From contig JAZNEI010000065.1 of the NCBI GenBank assembly GCA_045588485.1, forward strand, positions 49,060-113,059: DNA of 64,000 nt. The letters are read 5' to 3'. Below, one piece after another: positions 58,689 through 64,000 of the stretch. The translations under genes were made by a program, and so were the position numbers. Source of the DNA: HGM04593 sp045588485 (GTDB lineage Bacteria > Bacteroidota > Bacteroidia > Bacteroidales > Bacteroidaceae). The first letter of the stretch is position 1; every line of letters starts with the position of its first letter. The notes beneath the pieces were generated by a model. The model worked only from the letters and a program-made list of their open reading frames with translations. It was not told the DNA's origin and did no database searches.

Positions 58689-60038
58689 TTATGCTCTTTG
58701 CAGAAGAAGTTCTATCTGGTTAAGTTCGCTGCGGAACTGCTTGTCTGTCTCGCATAAGTTTGTAACGGTTTTGCATGCATGCAGTACTGTGGCGTGGTCG
58801 CGGTTACCGATGTATAGACCAATCTTTGCTGTAGAGAGGTCGAGATATTTCTTTGCAAGGTACATTGCAACCTGACGCACGAGTACAACCTCGCGTTTAC
58901 GCGAACGTGTGTTTATGGCGCTTATCTCAACACCGTAGAAGTCGGATACAATTTTTATTATTGTCTGGATTGTCAGAGTCGGTTTCTCATAATCCGAGAA
59001 GCCGCCGACGATTCTACGTGCAAGGTTCAGGTCAACATCTGCATTGTTGATTGTAGAGTGAGCCATCAGTGACGCAATGATACCTTCGAGATCGCGTACG
59101 CTTGCATCTACATTCTCGGCAATAAAGTTTATTACCTCGTCGGGGAATTTAAGTCCATCCTTGTGTGTCTTGCTGCGAAGGATATTCTTACGCAGTTCAA
59201 GGTCGGGACGCTCAATCTCGGCTGTAAGCCCCCATTTGAAACGGGTAATCAGTCGCTCTTCCATACCCTTAAGCTGTGCAGGCGAACGGTCGGATGTCAT
59301 AATCAACTGTTTGCCGTTCAGATGCAGGTGGTTGAAAATGTGGAAGAATGCATTCTGTGTCTTTTGCAGGCCGGCAATCTCTTGGATATCGTCGATGATA
59401 AGGACATCGATGCTTTGGTAGAAGCGCATAAAGTCGTTGAAGCTCTTCTGTAGTATCGAGTCGGTATACTGTACCTGGAAAAGGTGTGCCGATATATAAA
59501 GTACTCGTAACTCGGGGTGCAGTTCTTTGATTTTGCAGCCAATGGCATTCACAAGGTGTGTCTTTCCTACTCCCGATGCTCCATGTATGAACAGGGGGTT
59601 GAAAGCGCGTCCGGGCTTGTTGGCAACACTCTCGGCCACCGAGCGTGGCAGACGGTTGCTTATACCCTCGACATAATTGTCAAATGTATAGCGGTTAATG
59701 AGCATCGAGTCCCACTCGTCTGTGGTTGTTTCGGCATTACTCTTGCCTCTCTCGGTCTCAATCTCTATGCTAAGGTCGTTTTCCTTGTCGGTGAGCACAC
59801 TATACATAAGTTGTGTGCCCTCACCAATCACTTTATTTAGTGTGTAGCCAAGTAGTTCTACATAATTCCCCTCGAGAAACTCGTACACAAAATTGCTCTT
59901 GACCTGAATAGTCAAGGTGTTGTCTTCGTACTTAAGAGGTTTGATATCGGCAAACCAAGTGGCGAAGACAGCTTCGGGGACATTATCGCGGATTATTTCG
60001 AGACACTTTCCCCATTTTGTAATAAGATGAGAGTTCAT
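58689..60038 (-). CDS. dnaA: Chromosomal replication initiator DnaA
   Basis: AAA+ initiator of 449 residues. Domain I (about 1-85, FATWFADIKPLKYEDNTLTIQ), short linker, Walker A HGASGVGKTHLVNAIG (about 153-168), Walker B VLIIDDIQEIAG, and the DNA-binding domain IV with the signature VYIGNRDHATVLHACKTV near the end. It initiates replication by opening oriC. Monocistronic: no dnaN or recF follows, as is common in Bacteroidota. A TTATCAACA box lies about 235 nt upstream of the start. The mobile element at 60.8 kb is inserted on its upstream side. Confidence 0.98.
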   Translation of the reverse strand: MNSHLITKWGKCLEIIRDNVPEAVFATWFADIKPLKYEDNTLTIQVKSNFVYEFLEGNYVELLGYTLNKVIGEGTQLMYSVLTDKENDLSIEIETERGKSNAETTTDEWDSMLINRYTFDNYVEGISNRLPRSVAESVANKPGRAFNPLFIHGASGVGKTHLVNAIGCKIKELHPELRVLYISAHLFQVQYTDSILQKSFNDFMRFYQSIDVLIIDDIQEIAGLQKTQNAFFHIFNHLHLNGKQLIMTSDRSPAQLKGMEERLITRFKWGLTAEIERPDLELRKNILRSKTHKDGLKFPDEVINFIAENVDASVRDLEGIIASLMAHSTINNADVDLNLARRIVGGFSDYEKPTLTIQTIIKIVSDFYGVEISAINTRSRKREVVLVRQVAMYLAKKYLDLSTAKIGLYIGNRDHATVLHACKTVTNLCETDKQFRSELNQIELLLQRA

Positions 60039-60856
60039 CGATTCTTGGATTTTTGTTCGTTAGTTGTACAATTTTCATAGAGGCCCGACACGTCTTTGTG
60101 TCAAACCGTTTGCAAATATCCGAAAAGAAAAATTAAAAAACAAGTGAAAAAAAATGCCCGATTTTTTGGTAGTTTTAATGGGCTTAAAATCAGTTGGTTA
60201 TAAAAACGGCTTTTGCAAACATTGTGAAACTGATAATTTTTTGTAAATTATGGAATATCAAATAATTAACCTGTTGATAACTTTTTTTGAATATATGCTT
60301 TTATCGCAATTTTATGGCTTTCTGGTAGCTTACGGCAGGCCTTGCACAATCTATGCTTTTAGAATGGTTGTTATTTGGAATAATTCTATATAAGCCTTTC
60401 CGTTTTTTATTTTGGAATATTTTTCTAAAGCCTTTTTTGCCTGTTTTCTAATATCCGTTATTTTTGCAAGGGTAATTATATGGCAATCTTTCATTAGCGA
60501 TGACAATCTTTACATATTGTGTAATTTTGTATATAATTGCCTTTGCACAAAGAGGGTCGGAATGTGCAATTATATTGCCAAAGTAAATGAAATATCTCTG
60601 GAAAAAACTAACGAATGAGGGAAAATAATGATGGCGGCACTGGTGTTCAATGACTTATGAGGATTTATGATGAAAGCCTCGCCGATGCAAAAGTGCAAGG
60701 AAATGAAAGGTAATGAGGGCGGACGGTTTTCAAATCATTACCCAATAACAGGGTGGGTTTATAGGTCGTTGGAGTTTATTTCTACTCTCTGCCACATTCT
60801 GCATAACAATGTACAACTCGCTGATAACTAATTTTGTAACCAAAAAGAATTGGATT
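60039..60856. other. Gene-poor region between dnaA and an integrase
   Basis: 818 nt without a supported gene. The part nearest dnaA (to about 60300) is very AT-rich and holds a minus-strand DnaA-box-like TTATCAACA (60272-60280) and probably the dnaA promoter. From about 60450 the sequence changes character: AATTATAT-GGCAAT, TATATAATTGCC and GCAATTATATTGCC (60470-60576) recur on both strands as short iterons, and TTATTTTTGC (60458-60467) is one base off the GTANNTTTGC core known for CTnDOT-type integration. The left end of the element probably lies here, but its exact position cannot be seen. Confidence 0.5.
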
Positions 60857-62080
60857 ATGCGAAGTACATTTAAGGTTCTGTTCTACGTGAACGGAAGCAA
60901 GGAGAAAAACGGTATTGTTCCGATTATGGGGCGAGTTACAATCAATGGTTCGGTGGCTCAATTCAGTTGCAAGCTGACCATTGCAAAAACTATGTGGGAT
61001 GCCAAAGGTAATCGAGCAAGGGGTAAGAGCAAGGAGGCACGAGACATTAATTTGGCGTTGGATAACATCAAGGCTCAAATCATCAAACACTATCAACGCA
61101 TTTCGGATAGAGAAGCGTTTGTAACTGCTGAAATGGTACGCAATGCCTATCAAGGCATAGGTACAGAATATGAAACATTGCTCGGTGCGTTTGATAAGGA
61201 TAACGAGAGTTTCAAGAAGCGTATCGGTATAGACCGTGCAGCAAGTTCCTACAAGGTACGTGTAAGGTCACGAAATCATTTGGCTACATTCATAAAGAAG
61301 TGCTATAAGCGTAGCGATATTTCTATGCTTGAACTCACTCCCGACTTCATCAAGGAGTATGAAATCTATCTCTCTACCGATGCAGGGTTACACAATGGTA
61401 GCGTATGGGCACATTGTATGTGGCTGAAAACAATCGTTTCAAAAGCACACTATAACGGGCTGACACCGAGAAATCCATTCGCTCAGTATCGGGTAAATCA
61501 GAATATCAAGGAGCGACAATATCTTACAGAAGATGAAATCAAGGCTGTAATGACTCACGAGTTTGCTGATAAGAAGTTGGCTTATATCCGAGACCTGTTC
61601 GTGTTTGCAAGTTTTACAGCCTTGTCATTTGTGGATATTAAGGAACTGACCACCGATGATATTGTAGAGATAAACGGTGAGAAGTGGATATTATCCAAGC
61701 GACACAAAACAAAGGTCCATTTCCAAGTGAAGTTGTTGGATATTCCATTGCAGATAATCAAGAGATATGAGCGATTCCAAGATAACAAACTCGTATTCCC
61801 TAATCTCAACTACTGGAACATCTGTAAACCACTGAAAAAGATGATAAAAGAGTGTGGGATTTCGAAGGATATTTCCTTCCATTGCACTCGCCATGGGTTC
61901 GCTACGCTGGCTCTGAGCAAGGGTGTTCCCATTGAGAGTGTAAGCCGAGTATTAGGGCATACGAACATTACCACGACACAAAAGTATGCGAAGATAACCA
62001 CCGAGAAAATCGACAAGGATTTGACAATGTTCGGCAACAGACTCAATCAATCGTTTAGTGAAATCTCAATCGCAATGTAA
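60857..62080 (+). CDS. Site-specific tyrosine recombinase, CTnDOT/Bacteroides-type integrase
   Basis: A 407-residue integrase. N-terminal Arm DNA-binding domain (STFKVLFYVNGSKEKNGIVPIMGRVTING), SAM-like core-binding domain (about 110-210), and C-terminal catalytic domain with HxxR box FHCTRHGFATLAL and His/Tyr box LGHTNITTTQKYAKI. The first arginine position reads FTALSFVDIKEL, with Ser instead of Arg, as in IntDOT, where the same substitution is known. The ATG at 60857 gives MRSTFKVLFYV; a few earlier in-frame codons are less likely. It should drive integration or excision of the following genes. Confidence 0.92.
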   Translation: MRSTFKVLFYVNGSKEKNGIVPIMGRVTINGSVAQFSCKLTIAKTMWDAKGNRARGKSKEARDINLALDNIKAQIIKHYQRISDREAFVTAEMVRNAYQGIGTEYETLLGAFDKDNESFKKRIGIDRAASSYKVRVRSRNHLATFIKKCYKRSDISMLELTPDFIKEYEIYLSTDAGLHNGSVWAHCMWLKTIVSKAHYNGLTPRNPFAQYRVNQNIKERQYLTEDEIKAVMTHEFADKKLAYIRDLFVFASFTALSFVDIKELTTDDIVEINGEKWILSKRHKTKVHFQVKLLDIPLQIIKRYERFQDNKLVFPNLNYWNICKPLKKMIKECGISKDISFHCTRHGFATLALSKGVPIESVSRVLGHTNITTTQKYAKITTEKIDKDLTMFGNRLNQSFSEISIAM

Positions 62081-62082
62081 CT

Positions 62083-62454
62083 ATGGAACGAGCAATCATA
62101 ACAATCAGCGAAAGTGGCAGAGTGAATATCCCATGCGGTAATGTTTGGATGTCTGAAATGGAATTGGTGGAGTTGTTCGGGGTAATAGCCCCGACACTCC
62201 GAGCTGCAATCAAAGCGATATACAAGAGTGGAACACTTTGCCCAGCGACTACACAACGATGCGATTTGGCAACGCCTAAAAGTTGGGCTACATTCTACAA
62301 CCTTGAAGTGGTCATTGCTCTTGCGTTTCGCTTGAACACATACGAAGCAAGCAGGATAAGGCAAAAGGTGTTGGAGTGTTTGTGCCAGCGAAAAGAGAGT
62401 GGAATAAACTTCTTGATATTGCTGGGGAATAATTCCCATTTATATTACAACTAA
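62083..62454 (+). CDS. Small RhuM/HTH-like protein associated with integrases
   Basis: A 123-residue protein starting 3 nt after the integrase stop. WMSEMELVELFGVIAPTLRAAIKAIYKSG resembles the N-terminal helix-turn-helix of RhuM-like proteins, and FYNLEVVIALAFRLNTYEASRIRQKVLECL resembles a second conserved stretch of the same group. Small proteins of this type commonly follow Bacteroides integrases; an excision or regulatory role is possible but not shown. No catalytic motif seen. Confidence 0.6.
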   Translation: MERAIITISESGRVNIPCGNVWMSEMELVELFGVIAPTLRAAIKAIYKSGTLCPATTQRCDLATPKSWATFYNLEVVIALAFRLNTYEASRIRQKVLECLCQRKESGINFLILLGNNSHLYYN

Positions 62455-62567
62455 ATGTTAATGCATAACCCCAACAATCTTTCATATTACACATTGTACA
62501 AAGCGATAGTATATGAGTAAACCTAATAAATTTCTTGGCAATTCATCATTTATTTGAATCCTTTTTG

Positions 62568-62575
62568 TATCTTTG
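62568..62575 (+). promoter_or_regulatory. Promoter of the AbiE operon (-7 element)
   Basis: TATCTTTG, perfect -7 box, 34 nt before the ATG at 62609. The 10-mer GTATCTTTGC here also matches the GTANNTTTGC core used by CTnDOT integrases, so promoter and att-like sequence coincide. The -33 box is not clear. An AbiE antitoxin would be expected to autoregulate here. Confidence 0.65.
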
Positions 62576-62608
62576 CATTTGAAAAATCATCAAAATTTCA
62601 AAGGTGAT

Positions 62609-63217
62609 ATGACTAATGAATATTCAATAGATAGTACAACTCTTAGGCAACGTATAGAAACGATGCCTGAGGACTGTATTCTGTTTCGTTCGGATTTTCC
62701 TGAATACCATACAGAATTTGTTGGGAGTATTTTGTCTGAGTTGACGACCGAAGGTATGCTTGTTAAAATTGCACATGGGATATATACCAAACCGAGGAGA
62801 AGCAAATTCGGAGTTGTATTGCCATCGGTTGATAAGGTGGTACAGGCAATTGCTGCTAGAGATAATGCAGAGGTATTGCCATCAGGTATGACAGCTCTGA
62901 ATGCATTAGGGTTATCAACTCAAGTACCAATGAATTACACATATCTTACTACGGGTAGTGAACGAACTATAAACCTATCCAATAGGACAGTAGTATTAAA
63001 ACGAGGTGTGCCCAAGAATTTCTGTTATGGGACTCGCCTCATTTCTCTACTTGTTCAAGCTCTCAAGGCTCTGAAAAAAGAAAATGTAGGAGAAGAAGAA
63101 CTAAATATAATCCAACAATTGGTATCGAAAGAAACTAACAAGGAGACACTTGCTAAAGATGTAGATATGATGCCTGCATGGATGAAACGAATTATAAAAC
63201 CAATGCTAACCGCTTAA
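62609..63217 (+). CDS. AbiEi-type antitoxin (DUF6088 family)
   Basis: A 202-residue protein of the AbiEi/DUF6088 antitoxin family. N-terminal winged helix-turn-helix (about residues 6-70: SIDSTTLRQRIETMPEDCILFRSDFPEY and LVKIAHGIYTKPR, the KLxxGIY-type turn), followed by the antitoxin domain with VLPSGMTALNALGLSTQVP and TYLTTGSERTINL. The ATG at 62609 has AAGGTGA just before it, and the promoter position rules out earlier codons. It lies 14 nt before the AbiEii gene and is expected to repress the operon. Identification is by sequence pattern. Confidence 0.82.
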   Translation: MTNEYSIDSTTLRQRIETMPEDCILFRSDFPEYHTEFVGSILSELTTEGMLVKIAHGIYTKPRRSKFGVVLPSVDKVVQAIAARDNAEVLPSGMTALNALGLSTQVPMNYTYLTTGSERTINLSNRTVVLKRGVPKNFCYGTRLISLLVQALKALKKENVGEEELNIIQQLVSKETNKETLAKDVDMMPAWMKRIIKPMLTA

Positions 63218-63231
63218 AATAGATTTAGTTT

Positions 63232-64000
63232 ATGGGAAAACTATGGTTAAATAATGAGATAGTGGACCGTTTAGCTATGTTGCAGCACACAGAGGCTGGG
63301 CATCCAGGTATTAATCAGGTGGCTATAGAAAAGGATTGGTGGGTTACCGTTACATTGAAGGCATTATTCCAAACAGATTGCCGTGATTCTTTGATATTCA
63401 AAGGCGGAACATCGTTGTCAAAAGGTTTTGGCATCATTGAGCGTTTTTCTGAAGATATTGACTTGGCAATTAGTCATTCGTTCTTTGGTATTGAGAAGAC
63501 TGGTAAAAGTCAGCGCGAGAAATTACGCAAGATGTCACGAGCTTATATTCATGAGACTCTTTCTGCTCAATTAAATACCCGCTTAAAAGAAATGGGGGTC
63601 TCTGGTTACAGTATAGAGAATGTATCTCAAGTGCAGGATAAAAATGGAGAATGGCGACCGATAGATTCAGACAAAGATCCTACGGTAATTATATTACACT
63701 ATCCGTCGATTATTGAAGATACTATCAATTATATTCCACCACGAGTGAAGATTGAGATTAGTTGCCTTTCAATGGATGAACCCACGGAGTTACGACCAAT
63801 TCGTTCTTTAATAGGTGAAAGTTTTGATGGCGAAGATACTGATGCAGAAAGTCTTGTTAGAACAGTAGTTCCTACTCGCACATTCCTAGAGAAGTTATTT
63901 CTTTTGGCGGAAGAATTTCAAAAAGAAAAACCTCGGAGCGTACGAATGTCACGACATCTGTATGACTTGGAGAAACTGATGGATACGGAGTATGGAAAAG
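63232..64000 (+). CDS. AbiEii/AbiGii-type nucleotidyltransferase toxin, partial (3' end outside window)
   Basis: At least 256 residues, open to the window end. It is a DNA polymerase beta-like nucleotidyltransferase: the LIFKGGTSLSKGFG glycine/serine motif (about residues 60-73) and ERFSEDIDLAI acidic motif (about 76-86) are the AbiEii signature. Family members transfer nucleotides to tRNA or other acceptors and cause abortive infection or growth arrest; target unknown here. With the AbiEi gene just upstream it forms a type IV toxin-antitoxin pair on the integrase-bearing element. Confidence 0.85.
   Translation, partial: MGKLWLNNEIVDRLAMLQHTEAGHPGINQVAIEKDWWVTVTLKALFQTDCRDSLIFKGGTSLSKGFGIIERFSEDIDLAISHSFFGIEKTGKSQREKLRKMSRAYIHETLSAQLNTRLKEMGVSGYSIENVSQVQDKNGEWRPIDSDKDPTVIILHYPSIIEDTINYIPPRVKIEISCLSMDEPTELRPIRSLIGESFDGEDTDAESLVRTVVPTRTFLEKLFLLAEEFQKEKPRSVRMSRHLYDLEKLMDTEYGK

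Noticed and set aside
60412..60618. 68-codon frame upstream of the integrase
   Set aside because: Low-complexity, hydrophobic reading of AT-rich repeats; no ribosome-binding site or recognised family.

Overview
The window reads as chromosomal DNA of a Bacteroidales bacterium (Bacteroidota). Support: many genes are preceded by the Bacteroides-type promoter (TTTG about 19 nt before TAnnTTTG or TAnnTTCG); SecD and SecF are fused; HPF, XerC/D, S21, four tRNAs and EF-Tu are clustered; and there are B12-dependent class II ribonucleotide reductase, meso-DAP dehydrogenase, DUF2851 and U32 proteins, a TSCPD protein and an IntDOT-like integrase. Genus is not resolvable from the sequence alone.

Layout. 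1-3.5 kb: translation operon on the minus strand (rpsU, xerC/D, hpf, tRNA-Thr-Tyr-Gly-Thr, tuf). 3.5-8.6 kb: orphan AAA ATPase, malate dehydrogenase, then gltX-kdtA. 8.8-12.3 kb, plus strand: 7TM-HD phosphodiesterase and a DUF2851 protein. 12.4-17.3 kb, minus strand: secDF and two overlapping rhomboid proteases. 17.4-21.7 kb, plus strand: argS, a viroplasmin-RNase H protein and an LtaS-like sulfatase. 21.7-22.3 kb: a large palindromic intergenic element. 22.3-26.6 kb: orphan ECF sigma factor, GNAT, then cysS-glutaminyl cyclase-sufE-TSCPD. 26.7-31.1 kb: ldcA/U32 divergent from dus and a glycerolipid acyltransferase. 31.1-32.3 kb: small ORFs and RNA hairpins. 32.3-37.1 kb: Gate-domain membrane protein and porin divergent from an S9 peptidase. 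37.1-41.6 kb: arginine operon (argR, GNAT, argG, argC, argD). 41.7-48.7 kb, minus strand: inositol-phosphate synthase, lpdA, plsC, MetH activation protein, pyrC, HIT and greA. 48.8-53.6 kb: CXXC-less thioredoxin-fold lipoprotein, pnp and ddh. 53.7-60.0 kb, minus strand: DUF4143 ATPase with a recombinase remnant, folB, nrdJ and dnaA.

60.04-64.0 kb differs from the rest: just upstream of dnaA lies an 0.8 kb gene-poor stretch, then a CTnDOT-like tyrosine recombinase, a small HTH-like protein and an AbiE-type toxin-antitoxin/abortive-infection pair cut by the window end. This looks like the left end of an integrated element with a defence module.

I found no CRISPR array, rRNA or complete prophage. 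Most of the window is conserved housekeeping DNA. The least explained parts are the 21.8-22.0 kb palindromic element, a small ORF near 31.4 kb whose ribosome-binding site lies inside a 13-bp hairpin, the paired 27-bp palindromic repeats before the DUF4143 gene, and the recombinase/AbiE island beside dnaA.
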